Shown here: positions 7,856 to 17,500 of the stretch, piece by piece
How positions within the stretch are numbered: the stretch's first letter is position 1
Layout: each line of letters begins with the position of its first letter
NCBI RefSeq assembly: GCF_900107015.1
Contig: NZ_FNOI01000002.1
Location: forward strand, 248,001-312,000
From: Litoreibacter albidus
GTDB lineage: Bacteria > Pseudomonadota > Alphaproteobacteria > Rhodobacterales > Rhodobacteraceae
Length of the DNA stretch: 64,000 nucleotides
Reading direction: 5' to 3'
The notes under the pieces: generated by a model
The model's input: the letters and a program-made list of their open reading frames with translations, nothing else
Database searches by the model: none
What the model was told of the DNA's origin: nothing
Made by a program: the position numbers and the translations under genes

Positions 7856-8185
7856 ATGGCAAAAGTCGATCTGAAATCACTGTCATTGGCAGAACTGAAA
7901 TCTCTGAAACTTCGCGTCGAAAAAGCAATCGATCGCCACGACAAGAAGCAAAAAACGCAAGCGCTTGCGGCTATAAAAGCCAAGGCCAAGGAGTTGGGTT
8001 TTTCACTGGATGAATTGACGGGCAAAGCCACGTCGGAGCCTAAAGCAGCAGCGAAAAAGCCTGCGAAAGCCGCGTATCGTCACCCCGATGACGCCAGCAA
8101 AACATGGGCTGGCCGCGGCGCGCGCCCGCTGTGGCTGAAGGATGCTTTGGCTTCCGGCAAGACATTGGAAGACTTTAAAGTCTAG
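7856..8185 (+). CDS. H-NS/HvrA-family nucleoid protein
   Basis: 109 residues. An N-terminal coiled-coil region (about 8-48, rich in Leu, Lys and Ala) for oligomerisation is followed by a Lys/Ala linker and the C-terminal AT-hook-like DNA-binding motif TWAGRGARPLWL (83-94), which matches the H-NS TWxGRGRxP core. In Rhodobacter the relative HvrA regulates photosynthesis and nitrogen genes; whether this copy does so cannot be told. It stands alone between the transglycosylase and SMC and is followed by a good intrinsic terminator, so it is probably monocistronic. Confidence 0.92.
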   Translation: MAKVDLKSLSLAELKSLKLRVEKAIDRHDKKQKTQALAAIKAKAKELGFSLDELTGKATSEPKAAAKKPAKAAYRHPDDASKTWAGRGARPLWLKDALASGKTLEDFKV

Positions 8186-8205
8186 GCCGATCACATTAGG
8201 GATTT

Positions 8206-8238
8206 AAGGCGCATGCGTTCATCGTATGCGCCTTTTTT
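8206..8238 (+). terminator. Rho-independent terminator after the H-NS-like gene
   Basis: AAGGCGCATGCG (8206-8217) pairs with CGTATGCGCCTT around a short TTCAT loop with one G-T wobble, and six T residues follow (8233-8238). It begins 20 bases after the stop codon. It lies just before the end of the convergent smc gene; read from that side there is also an AA run, so it may act on both transcripts. Confidence 0.85.
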
Positions 8239-8254
8239 GTTTCTCTAAGAATGA

Positions 8255-11200
8255 TCAGGCAACCAGCTGCTCGGCTTTTTTCAGGTCCACGGAAACCAGC
8301 TGCGATACGCCTAATTCCGCCATTGTAACCCCGAACAAACGGTCCATGCGCGCCATCGTCACAGCGTGGTGGGTGATGATCAAAAAGCGGGTATCGGTGC
8401 GGCGGGCCATTTCGTCCAAGAGGTCACAAAAACGCGTGACGTTGGCATCGTCCAACGGCGCGTCAACCTCGTCGAGCACACAAATAGGTGCTGGGTTCGC
8501 AAGGAACACCGCAAAAATAAGTGCCAATGCGGTCAACGTTTGCTCCCCACCCGAGAGCAACGAAAGTGTCGACAATTTCTTGCCCGGCGGCATGCACATA
8601 ATTTCCAGACCGGCTTCCAACGGATCGTCGCTTTCGACCATAACCAGCTTTGCTTCGCCGCCGCCAAACAGGTGCTTGAAGAGCGTGGCGAAACTGGTGT
8701 TCACCTCTTCAAACGCAGTTAACAGACGTTCGCGGCCTTCTTTGTTCAAAGACGCAATGCCGGTGCGCAGCGCGGATATCGCGGCTTCCAGGTCGCGCTT
8801 TTCATTGGCCAGCGTGTCATGTTCTTCGGCGACTTCTTTGGCGTCTTCCTCGGCCCGCAGGTTGACCGCGCCCAATGCATCGCGTTGCCGTTTCAGCCGG
8901 TTCACGTCAGCCTCAATTTTATCGGACGGCGGCATGTCCTCGGGGTTGGTATCCAAGGTTTCGAGTAGTGCTTGCGGCGTGGTTTCCACCTCTTCCTGAA
9001 TGCGGTCCACGGCGTAGGTCACGGTCTCTTTTGCGGCTTCGGCGCGGGCCTCGGCGCGGGCGCGGGCTTCGCGGGCCTCGGAGGCTTCGCGCTCCGCGTC
9101 GCGCTCAGTTTGCAACCCTTCGCGTAGCGCCGTTTCGGATTCGACCAAGTTGTCGGCCGCTATCTTGCGGCGCTCCTCCGCCTCTTCGATTGCGGCGCCT
9201 AATTCATCGCGTTTAGCGGCCAGTTCGGCTGGCGCTGCCGAGGCATCTTTCAGCTCGACCTCTGACGTCGCCTTGCGCTCTTCCAGCTCACCAATGCGTT
9301 TTTCAGCGGTTTCCAGACGGTACTTCCAGCCGCTGATTTCGGTGGTGATTTCTTGGCTCCGCTTGGTGCGGGCTTCGCCCTCGCGGCGCAATTCGTCGTG
9401 CGAAGACCGCTTGGCCAGCATGGTCATGCGGGAGGCTTCGACGGTCATCTTGACGTCTTCGACCTCGGCACGCGCCGATTCCAGATCCCCCAGATCGGCC
9501 ACGCCTTTGTCCGCCTCGCGCAGGCGTTCGCGGGCCGCCATCGCCTCTTCCTCGTAGCGGGTCACGGCCAATTCCAAGCTTTCGACGCGTCCGGTGGCGA
9601 TCGACTTCTCGCCCTCCGCGCGGGACACGGCGCGCGAGGCATCCGCCATCGCGCGGTCGGCATTTTTGCGGGCCTCGCGGGCGTCGCGGTCGGCTTGGGC
9701 TGCTTGGGCCAGCTCATCGGTGAGCATTTCATGGGCCTGACGGGCCCCATCGGCGCGGGCGGTAGCCCCTTCCAAGGCTTGCTTCAGCTCCTCAAGACGG
9801 TTGAGCTGTTGCAGGCGCATCGCGGCGGCGGAGGGCGCATCATCGGCGCCGGTGCGAAAGCCGTCCCACCGCCAGACATCGCCCTCGACAGAGACCAAGC
9901 GCTGCCCTGGCAGCAGATCAGGTTGCAGGCGGTTGCCTGCGTCCGCGTCGACCAAACCGACCTGCGACATGCGGCGCGCCAGCACATCGGGGATCGTCAC
10001 GTAGGTGGTCAGCGGGTTGACGCCATCCGGCAAGCGCTGCGGCTGATCGTACGGCGCGAGCTTTGCCCAACCTGTGATCTCATCGTCTTCGATTTGCGGC
10101 GCGCGCAGGTCATCGGCCAAGGCCGCGCCCAGTGCTTTCTCGTAACCCGCCTTGACTTGCACAACGTCGAGAAGCTGGCCTTGCTCCGACGTGTCGCGGT
10201 CCACCAGACGGGACAGTGCGGTGGCCTCCGCACGCAGGGCGTTGGCCTCGCCTTCCGCCTCGGAGCGCTGCGAGCGGGCGTCGCTTTCGCGGTTCTGTGC
10301 ATCGGAACGGGCGATCTCTGCGGCACTCAGGTCAGCGTCAGATTTCTCCACCTGAACAGAGGCTTGCGACAGCGCGGTTTGGGCAGCGATCAAAGCGGTG
10401 TCGGCGTTGGTTGCGGTGGCTTGCGCATGGTCGACGGAAGCGCGGGCCTTCGTTGCCTCATCCTCGTAGCGCTGCAACGTTTTGGCGGCGTCTTCACGCA
10501 GGCGGTGCGCCGACTGGTGACGCGCGGCAAGACGCGCCACGTCTTCGGTGTGCTCCGCCAACTGGGTTTCGCGGTCTTGCAAAACGGTCGCTGCCTCGCG
10601 GGCCTGCGTCGCGGCGGCGTCGAGTTTTTCAACATGCCCTTCGGAGGCTTTGGCGATCTCGCGCGCCTCCCACTCAAGCCGCTCAATGGTTTCGCCCGCA
10701 TCGCGGTTCAGCGCCGTTTCACGCTCTATATCGCGCGCCAACTGGTCGATGCGCGACGTCAGGGTATCAATCGTTTGCTGCGCTTGGCGTTCTTGATCCG
10801 CCAGCGTATCGCGCTGCACTTGCAAGCGCTGCAAAATGGCGGCGGCGACGGCTTCTTCCTCACGCAGCGGCGGCAGGGCGTCTTCCATGCCTTGGCGCAG
10901 TTTTGCCACTTCGCGCACCTGCGCTTCGGCGGCAGCGGCCAGCTTGGTGCGCTCTGTCAGTATCTGACTGGCGGCGAGGTTCGCCTCTTCCGCCTCTTTC
11001 CAACGACGGTAGAGCAACATGCCCTCGGACTTGCGCAACTCCTCCCCGATTTCGCGGTAGCGGGCGGCTTGGCGCGCTTGGCGGGCCAGTTGCGCCAGTT
11101 GCGTAGCGAGTTGTTCAATCACGTCATCAACCCGCGACAGGTTGGTTTCGGCACCGTTCAGTTTCAGTTCCGCCTCGTGACGACGCTGGTACAGGCCGGA

Positions 11201-11710
11201 GATGCCAGCCGCCTCTTCCAGAATACGGCGGCGGGCTTTGGGGCGGGCGTTGATCAGTTCGGAGATTTGACCCTGCCGCACAAGCGCGGGGGAATGGGCA
11301 CCGGTGGAGGCATCTGCGAACAGCATTTGCACGTCGCGCGCCCGTACGTCCTTGCCGTTGGTTTTATAAGCTGAGCCCGCGTCGCGCGTGATGCGGCGGA
11401 TGATTTCAAGCGTATCCAGATCGTTGAAACCCGCGGGCGCCAACCGTTCGGAGTTGTCGATATGCAAGGACACTTCGGCGAAGTTGCGGGCGGGGCGCGA
11501 TGACGCCCCCGCGAAGATCACATCCTCCATGCCGGAGCCGCGCATCGACTTGGCGCGGTTCTCCCCCATGACCCAGCGCAGGGCCTCCAGCAAGTTGGAT
11601 TTGCCGCAGCCGTTTGGCCCCACAACACCCGTTAGCCCGTCCGCAATCACCAGCTCTGTGGGGTCCACAAAGCTTTTGAAGCCGTTCAGTCTGAGTTTAG
11701 AGAAGCGCAA
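8255..11710 (-). CDS. smc: Chromosome segregation ATPase SMC
   Basis: 1151 residues with a TTG start at 11710; the frame is closed by a TAA 27 bases upstream and no ATG or GTG fits. The N-terminal head has Walker A GPNGCGKS (31-38). Two long coiled-coil arms rich in Glu, Ala and Arg surround a hinge at roughly 490-640. The C-terminal head has the ABC signature LSGGEQTLTALAL and Walker B ICVLDEVDAPLDD. SMC homodimers with ScpA/ScpB condense and segregate the chromosome. The arms are full of GCC/GAG repeats, which is why several long antisense frames appear here; none looks real. scpA and scpB are not in the window. Confidence 0.97.
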   Translation of the reverse strand: MRFSKLRLNGFKSFVDPTELVIADGLTGVVGPNGCGKSNLLEALRWVMGENRAKSMRGSGMEDVIFAGASSRPARNFAEVSLHIDNSERLAPAGFNDLDTLEIIRRITRDAGSAYKTNGKDVRARDVQMLFADASTGAHSPALVRQGQISELINARPKARRRILEEAAGISGLYQRRHEAELKLNGAETNLSRVDDVIEQLATQLAQLARQARQAARYREIGEELRKSEGMLLYRRWKEAEEANLAASQILTERTKLAAAAEAQVREVAKLRQGMEDALPPLREEEAVAAAILQRLQVQRDTLADQERQAQQTIDTLTSRIDQLARDIERETALNRDAGETIERLEWEAREIAKASEGHVEKLDAAATQAREAATVLQDRETQLAEHTEDVARLAARHQSAHRLREDAAKTLQRYEDEATKARASVDHAQATATNADTALIAAQTALSQASVQVEKSDADLSAAEIARSDAQNRESDARSQRSEAEGEANALRAEATALSRLVDRDTSEQGQLLDVVQVKAGYEKALGAALADDLRAPQIEDDEITGWAKLAPYDQPQRLPDGVNPLTTYVTIPDVLARRMSQVGLVDADAGNRLQPDLLPGQRLVSVEGDVWRWDGFRTGADDAPSAAAMRLQQLNRLEELKQALEGATARADGARQAHEMLTDELAQAAQADRDAREARKNADRAMADASRAVSRAEGEKSIATGRVESLELAVTRYEEEAMAARERLREADKGVADLGDLESARAEVEDVKMTVEASRMTMLAKRSSHDELRREGEARTKRSQEITTEISGWKYRLETAEKRIGELEERKATSEVELKDASAAPAELAAKRDELGAAIEEAEERRKIAADNLVESETALREGLQTERDAEREASEAREARARAEARAEAAKETVTYAVDRIQEEVETTPQALLETLDTNPEDMPPSDKIEADVNRLKRQRDALGAVNLRAEEDAKEVAEEHDTLANEKRDLEAAISALRTGIASLNKEGRERLLTAFEEVNTSFATLFKHLFGGGEAKLVMVESDDPLEAGLEIMCMPPGKKLSTLSLLSGGEQTLTALALIFAVFLANPAPICVLDEVDAPLDDANVTRFCDLLDEMARRTDTRFLIITHHAVTMARMDRLFGVTMAELGVSQLVSVDLKKAEQLVA

Positions 11711-11881
11711 TGCGGGCCTCGCGGGAATCGGGGTTTAGTGGGCTATTGTTTGAACCCTGCCCCACCGAGTCAACGCCAAACCACTGCATATGGCCGGATT
11801 TGCAGGGTTATCCCCAAGATGTTGCGGGTTTTCGCTTATATCGCGGTGCCGCGAAATGCACGTGGCCTGTCGGAATGGACC

Positions 11882-11917
11882 TTGACCCGCAAGCCACCCA
11901 TGAAGCATTGTTGCCAA
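11882..11917 (+). promoter_or_regulatory. Possible promoter of the riboswitch transcript
   Basis: TTGACC at 11882-11887 could be a -35 box, with a weak -10 (CATTGT, 11906-11911) 18 bases downstream, which would start transcription close to the first base of the riboswitch P1 stem at 11918. The match at -10 is poor, so this rests mainly on spacing. The rest of 11711-11881, between smc and this point, shows no gene or other clear signal. Confidence 0.3.
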
Positions 11918-12108
11918 GCATGGTTCCCCGCGACGTGCAAAGCACAGTGGGGAAAAATGGGAATTCGGTAAGTGTGACCCAATTAGGGACGCAAATCCGA
12001 AGCCGCCCCCGCGACTGTATGCGGTGAGCACCCTGCCAACCGAGCCACTGGAGAAATCTGGGAAGGCGGCAGGATGCATCGACCCGCGAGCCAGGAGACC
12101 AGCCATGC
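11918..12108 (+). promoter_or_regulatory. Cobalamin (B12) riboswitch controlling cbtB-cbtA-cobW-cobN
   Basis: The conserved parts of a class-I cobalamin aptamer occur in order: GGTTCC near 11922, GGGAAttCGGT (11960-11970), AATCCGA, the core GCCCCCGCGACTGTATGCGG (12004-12023), the GAGCCACTG loop (12041-12049), GGCGGCAGGATG, and the B12-box-like GAGCCAGGAGACC (12088-12100). GCATGG (11918-11923) can pair with CCATGC (12103-12108) as the closing P1 helix. The arm after GGGAAttCGGT is longer than in the textbook consensus, as is common in Rhodobacterales. In the family, adenosylcobalamin binding lowers expression, so the cobalt transporter and cobalt chelatase genes downstream should be on when B12 is scarce. 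Confidence 0.93.
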
Positions 12109-12122
12109 GTCGTGAAACCCCT

Positions 12123-12140
12123 CCCGTCGGGTGTGACGGG
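12123..12140 (+). promoter_or_regulatory. Hairpin next to the cbtB ribosome site (expression platform candidate)
   Basis: CCCGTC (12123-12128) pairs perfectly with GACGGG (12135-12140) around GGGTGT. The AAGGAG ribosome site of cbtB begins 3 bases later (12143-12148). There is no T-run, so a translational rather than transcriptional switch is likely for the riboswitch. This is an inference from spacing. Confidence 0.5.
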
Positions 12141-12155
12141 GCAAGGAGATAAAGA

Positions 12156-12344
12156 ATGAACGATCAAGTTAAAGTCGCAGCAATTGCGCAAAAATCCGAC
12201 GCAGCAGACCAAGGCCTTCTGGGCATCATCGGCGCAGTTATGCTGGGCGCAGTTTTGTTGTTCTCCGCTGGCTTCGCACAAGCGACCGTCATGCACGACA
12301 GCTCCCACGATATGCGCCACGCCATGGCGTTTCCCTGCCACTAA
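12156..12344 (+). CDS. cbtB: CbtB, small subunit of a predicted cobalt transporter
   Basis: 62 residues, preceded by AAGGAG. One membrane helix lies at about residues 20-42, followed by the conserved His-rich C-terminal end MHDSSHDMRHAMAFPCH, which is characteristic of CbtB and a plausible metal site. CbtB is always found with CbtA and under B12 riboswitches; the pair is predicted to bring in cobalt. cbtA begins 3 bases after the stop codon. Confidence 0.93.
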   Translation: MNDQVKVAAIAQKSDAADQGLLGIIGAVMLGAVLLFSAGFAQATVMHDSSHDMRHAMAFPCH

Positions 12345-12347
12345 GCC

Positions 12348-13034
12348 ATGCTTAAACATATTTTGACCAGCGCGGTGTTCGCTGGGATCGTGGCGGGGCT
12401 CTTCGCGGCGATCATTAACCTGTGGGCTGTCATTCCAATGGTGATGGAAGGCGAGCTTTACGAATCTGGTGAACGGACCCACTTCGCGGTGGACGGTTCC
12501 CCCCAATCTGACGCTGGCAGCCCCTCGATCCTAGAGGATCCGGCGCGTCACATCATGCCTGCGGCCTTTAGCGTCGTGGTCTTTACCGGCTATGCCTTCT
12601 TCTTGGTCGCGGCCTTCGCCTTGGCAGAACGTTACGGGCACAAAACCACCGTACGTTCAGGGGTGATCTGGGGGCTTTGCGGCTTCATCGCGTTCCAGCT
12701 TGCCCCTGCGATGGGCATGCCGCCGCAATTGCCCGCCACACCGGGCCCCGAGGTTGTGCCACGCCAGCTTTGGTGGGCCATGACGGTGATATTCACCGCC
12801 AGCGCGCTTGGCTTGATCGCCTTCGGGCGCGGGGTGTTGCCGATTGCCGTAGCCGTGGTGTTGCTGTTTGCGCCCCACATCATCGGTGCCCCCCGCCTTG
12901 ATACTTACTTCGGCTTTGCCGCGCCCGAACTGGCCGCACATTTCGCTGGCGCATCTCTGGCCGCAACCGCTTTGACTTGGACCACCCTCGGCCTGTGCTG
13001 CGCGTGGTTCTGGACGAAGCTGAAACAGGATTAA
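12348..13034 (+). CDS. cbtA: CbtA, membrane subunit of a predicted cobalt transporter
   Basis: 228 residues with about five hydrophobic segments (roughly 5-25, 70-90, 103-120, 140-175, 195-220). Family signatures include GLFAAIINL near the N-terminus, AFQLAPAMGMPPQLP in the middle and LFAPHIIGAP further on; several conserved His and Glu residues lie near the membrane ends. It follows cbtB directly and lies under the B12 riboswitch. Cobalt transport is predicted for the family from genomic context and not shown here. Confidence 0.92.
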   Translation: MLKHILTSAVFAGIVAGLFAAIINLWAVIPMVMEGELYESGERTHFAVDGSPQSDAGSPSILEDPARHIMPAAFSVVVFTGYAFFLVAAFALAERYGHKTTVRSGVIWGLCGFIAFQLAPAMGMPPQLPATPGPEVVPRQLWWAMTVIFTASALGLIAFGRGVLPIAVAVVLLFAPHIIGAPRLDTYFGFAAPELAAHFAGASLAATALTWTTLGLCCAWFWTKLKQD

Positions 13035-13038
13035 CTTT

Positions 13039-14103
13039 ATGCAAAAGATACCCGCAACTGTGGTGACCGGCTTCCTTGGGGCCGGAAAAACCACCCTCAT
13101 CCGGCACATGCTGGAAAACGCCAACGGCAAGCGCATTGCCCTGATCATCAACGAATTTGGGGATCTTGGTGTGGACGGCGACATCCTCAAAGGCTGCGGC
13201 GACGAAACCTGCACCGAAGATGACATTATGGAACTGTCCAACGGCTGCATCTGCTGCACCGTCGCCGACGACTTCATCCCCACAATGGCCAAGCTGCTGG
13301 ACCGTGACGTCAAACCCGATCACATCGTGATCGAAACCTCCGGCCTTGCCCTGCCGCAACCGCTGATCCGCGCCTTCAACTGGCCGGATATTTCCACCAA
13401 GGTCACGGTCGACGGTGTTGTGACAGTGGTGGACGGCAAAGCCGTCTCGGAGGGCCGTTTTGCCCATAACGTTGCCGCCGTAGATGCGCAGCGCAAGCAG
13501 GACGACAATCTTGACCACGAGACACCACTGTCGGAACTGTTCGAGGACCAGATCGCCTGCGCCGATATGATTGTTGTGAACAAGTCGGACCTTTTAGGCG
13601 ACGCGGAAACGGACGCGCTTGTCAGCAAGCTGAAGGCCGACAGTCGCGACGGCGTGCAGGTGGTGCGCACCTCGATGGGCAAACTGCCTGTCGACGTATT
13701 GCTGGGCCAAGGCATTGGCGCGGAGGCCGATCTGGAAGCCCGCCACGAGGTGCATCACCACCACCACGATCACGATGATGACCATCACGACGACCATCAT
13801 CACGCGCATGACCACAGCCACGATGACTTCCAGTCCTTTGTTGTGACACTTGGCGAGATCACCGACCAAAAGGCGTTCGCCGCTCAGGTCGCCGACGTGA
13901 TCCGCGCCCATGACATTTTGCGCCTCAAGGGCTTTGCGGCGATAGAGGGCAAGCCCCTGCGCCTGACGCTTCAGGCTGTTGGGCCGCGCGTTGATACCTA
14001 TTATGATCGCCCGTTCGGCGCGGACCCACGCGAGACGCGTCTGGTGGTGATCGGTCAGGCCGGACTGGACCAAGCCGCCATCGAAGCGGCGTTGCAGGTA
14101 TGA
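13039..14103 (+). CDS. cobW: CobW, GTPase metallochaperone for cobalamin synthesis
   Basis: 354 residues. The G3E GTPase features are clear: Walker A GFLGAGKTTL (11-20), the metal motif CICC (Cys70, Cys72, Cys73), Walker B region VIETSGLA (97-104) and NKSD (181-184) for guanine specificity. A His/Asp-rich stretch (about 236-263) precedes the CobW C-terminal domain. Characterised CobW binds Co2+ with GTP and is thought to deliver cobalt to the CobNST chelatase, which fits its place just upstream of cobN. It starts 4 bases after the cbtA stop, and its stop overlaps the next start (ATGA). Confidence 0.95.
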   Translation: MQKIPATVVTGFLGAGKTTLIRHMLENANGKRIALIINEFGDLGVDGDILKGCGDETCTEDDIMELSNGCICCTVADDFIPTMAKLLDRDVKPDHIVIETSGLALPQPLIRAFNWPDISTKVTVDGVVTVVDGKAVSEGRFAHNVAAVDAQRKQDDNLDHETPLSELFEDQIACADMIVVNKSDLLGDAETDALVSKLKADSRDGVQVVRTSMGKLPVDVLLGQGIGAEADLEARHEVHHHHHDHDDDHHDDHHHAHDHSHDDFQSFVVTLGEITDQKAFAAQVADVIRAHDILRLKGFAAIEGKPLRLTLQAVGPRVDTYYDRPFGADPRETRLVVIGQAGLDQAAIEAALQV

Positions 14104-14558
14104 TCGTCGAGCGCGGTGACCCCCGTGACCCACAGGTCACCGCGCTGCTGCACGCCAGCCATGCGCTGATGGAATCCTTGTTCCCGCCCGAGGACAATCA
14201 CTACCTGTCCATCGACGCGCTATGTGTGCCGGAGGTCCATTTCTTCGCCGCCCGCGACGGCGATGCCGTTTTGGGATGCGGCGCGTTCAAAGTCATGGGC
14301 GATTACGGCGAAGTGAAATCTATGTTCACCGCCGAAGCCGGCCGTGGAAAAGGCGTGGCCTCGGCAGTCCTGAACGCAATCGAAGCACAGGCGCGCGATT
14401 TGGGGCTCAAAGACCTCAAGCTGGAAACGGGCGATTTGCTGCACGCGGCGCACAAGCTTTACGCCAAGCACGGCTTCACGATCTGCGGCCCCTTTGGTGA
14501 CTATACGGAAAACAAGAGCAGCGTCTTCATGGAAAAGCCCCTGTCGGTTGCCCCCTAA
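14100..14558 (+). CDS. GNAT-family N-acetyltransferase
   Basis: 152 residues. The acetyl-CoA binding motif is visible as VKSMFTAEAGRGKGVASAVL (about 74-93; the R/Q-x-x-G-x-G/A part is GRGKGVA), preceded by a VLGCGAFKVMG strand and followed by a LGLKDLKLETG strand. The substrate cannot be told. It overlaps cobW by four bases and sits between cobW and cobN, so it is expressed with the cobalt-insertion genes, but no link to cobalamin is known to me. It could be a passenger. Confidence 0.88.
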   Translation: MIVERGDPRDPQVTALLHASHALMESLFPPEDNHYLSIDALCVPEVHFFAARDGDAVLGCGAFKVMGDYGEVKSMFTAEAGRGKGVASAVLNAIEAQARDLGLKDLKLETGDLLHAAHKLYAKHGFTICGPFGDYTENKSSVFMEKPLSVAP

Positions 14559-14585
14559 CACGCCGCTGCCCATTGGAGGCATATA

Positions 14586-17500
14586 ATGCACCTTCTTGCC
14601 GCCACCCCCGGAAGCATCGACGACGGGAAAGAACCCGTTGATTTAGGCCAAACGCCCGCCGACGTAGTGTTTATCTCTGCCGCCGATACGGAGCTGGCCG
14701 CGCTGTCAGCCGCGCGGGGCGAGTTGTCTTCGCCCCCGACGCTGCGCCTTGCCTCCATGATGCATCTGCTACATCCGATGTCGGTCGATCTGCATATCGA
14801 GGCCTGCGCGGTGAAATCCAAACTTGTGATTGCACGCGTGCTGGGCGGGGTTGGCTACTGGAAGTACGGGGCGGAGCAATACGCGGCACATCTGCACGAC
14901 GCAGGCGTGCCGCTTGTCTTACTGCCGGGGGACGACAAACCCGACGCGGAGCTACGCGGCCTGTCCACGGTATCCGACGCGGACTATGACGCGCTTTGGG
15001 CCTATCTGGTGGAAGGCGGGCCTGCCAACACCGAGAACTTCCTGAACTACGCCCAAGCCATGATCACGGATGCGGAGCGCCCTTCCCCCGCAGCACCCCT
15101 GCTGCGCGCGGGCGTCTACTGGCCCGGCGCGGGCATCGCCGACCTGAGTGCCGCGCAGGCGGCATGGACGCCAGATGCGCCAATTGTGCCGCTGGTTTTC
15201 TACCGTGCGCTCGTGCAAGGCGCGGGGCTGAACCCCGTCAACCGGTTGGTGAAATCGCTGCTGCGCGCAGGGATGAACCCGTTGCCGATCTTTCTGGCGT
15301 CCTTGAAAGACCCTATCAGCCTCGCCACTTTGGAGAGGTTGTTTTTGCAGGCCCCGCCGGATGTCATTTTGAATGCGACCTCCTTCGCCACCGGCTCCCC
15401 GCATCAGGGCGACGCGGAGGCGTTCAACCCGCTGGCCGCAGACTTCGCCAATCAGGCCCCCATTTTTCAGGTGATCTTCTCAGGCTCCTCCGAGGAGGCG
15501 TGGGCCGACGGGTTAACAGGCTTGTCCGGCCGTGACATCGCGATGAATGTAGCCCTGCCCGAAGTTGACGGGCGCATCCTGTCGCGTGCGGTAAGCTTCA
15601 AGGGCGAGGCCTATTTCGACGACGCCACCGAATGCGCGATTGCCGCCTACCGCGCGCGCGGCGACCGCATCCAGTTTGTCGCCGATCTGGCCGCCAATTG
15701 GGCAAAGCTGCGCCGCGCAAAAACGGCGGAGCGCAAGGTCGCGCTGATCCTTGCCAACTACCCAAATAAAGACGGGCGCTTGGCCAATGGGGTGGGCTTG
15801 GACACGCCCGCCGCCACTGCGCATGTTTTGGAGCTTTTGGCTGGTGAAGGCTACACCGTTGAGGGCGCGCCTGAGGACAGTAAAGCCTTGATGGATCGCA
15901 TCATGGCGGGCCCAACAAACTGGCTGACAGACCGCGCCGACAGAGAGGGCGGCGAAGCCTTGTCGCTGGAGGCTTACCGCGCGGAGTACATGGCACTGCC
16001 CTACGCGCTGCGTCAGCAAATGGAGGATCGCTGGGGGAAACCAGAGACCGATCCGTTCTTTGACGGCACCCACTTCAAGTTGTCCATCCACAAGTTTGGC
16101 AACGCCGTCGTCGGCCTGCAACCCGCGCGCGGGTATAACATCGATCCGACCGACACCTATCATTCCCCTGATCTGGTGCCGCCGCACAACTACCTCGCCT
16201 TTTACTTCTGGCTACGCCATGAGTTTGGCGCACATGCCATCGTTCACATGGGCAAACACGGCAACCTCGAATGGCTGCCCGGAAAAGCCGTGGCTCTCTC
16301 GGAAGAATGTTGGCCCGAAGCCGTGCTTGGCCCGATGCCACACGTCTACCCGTTTATCGTCAATGACCCCGGCGAAGGCACCCAAGCCAAGCGCCGTGCG
16401 CAAGCGGTGATCATTGACCACCTGACGCCGCCGATGACGCGGGCAGAGACCTACGGGCCGCTGAAAGACTTGGAGGCCTTGGTCGACGAGTACTATGAGG
16501 CCGCAGGCGTGGACCCGCGCCGGATCGAATACTTGCGCCGCGAAATCCTGTCCATGACGTCCGCCACGGGGCTCTCGGAAGACGTCGGGTTCTGTGGGGA
16601 TGAGGACGGCGATCTGGCCAAGCTTGACGCCTATCTGTGCGAGTTGAAAGAGGCGCAAATCCGCGACGGGCTGCACGTATTTGGCGTGTCGCCCGAAGCT
16701 GAGCAAGCCCGCGATCTGACCATCGCCTTGACCCGCGTGGCGCGCGGCGACGGCAAGGGCGCTGACGCGTCAATCATCCGTGCTTTGGCCGATGATCTGG
16801 AGCTGGGGTTCGATCCCCTGTCCGCTGAATTGGCGGCGCCTTGGACAGGCCCCCGCCCTGACACGCTCACGGGTGGCACATGGCGAAGCACCGGTGACAC
16901 GGTGGAGCGGCTTGAGGATTTAGCCGTTCGGATGATGGAGGGCGAAACGCCCCCGGGGCTCGCAAGCGCGGCCGTCATGGATCACATCCGCGACCACGTG
17001 TCCCCGACTGTCGCGGCCTGTGGACCTATGGAGGGGGCGGGCCTTCTCAGCGCCCTCAAGGGGCACTTCGTCGCCCCGGCGCCCTCCGGCGCCCCGACCC
17101 GCGGACGAATGGATGTGCTGCCAACGGGGCGCAACTTTTTCTCCGTCGATAGCCGTGCGGTTCCCACTCCGACCGCTTGGGCATTGGGGTGGAAATCCGC
17201 GAACCTGCTAATTGAAAAACACCTGCAAACCCACGGCGACTGGCCACGCGCTTTGCTGCTGAACGCTTGGGGCACGGCCAACATGCGCACCGGCGGCGAC
17301 GACATCGCGCAGGCCTTGGCGCTGATGGGGTGCAAACCTAAATGGGACGCCGCCAACCGCCGCGTCACCGGCTTTGAAATCCTGCCTATGGGCGTGCTGG
17401 GCCGCCCACGTGTGGATGTCACGCTGCGCGTCTCCGGCTTCTTCCGCGACGCGTTCCCACAGCTGATCGCGCTGGTAGACAGCGCCGCGCGCGCGGTGAT

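Noticed and set aside
9353-11374. 673-codon plus-strand frame opposite smc
   Set aside because: It is a shadow of the GC-rich coiled-coil codons of smc, without domain or ribosome site.
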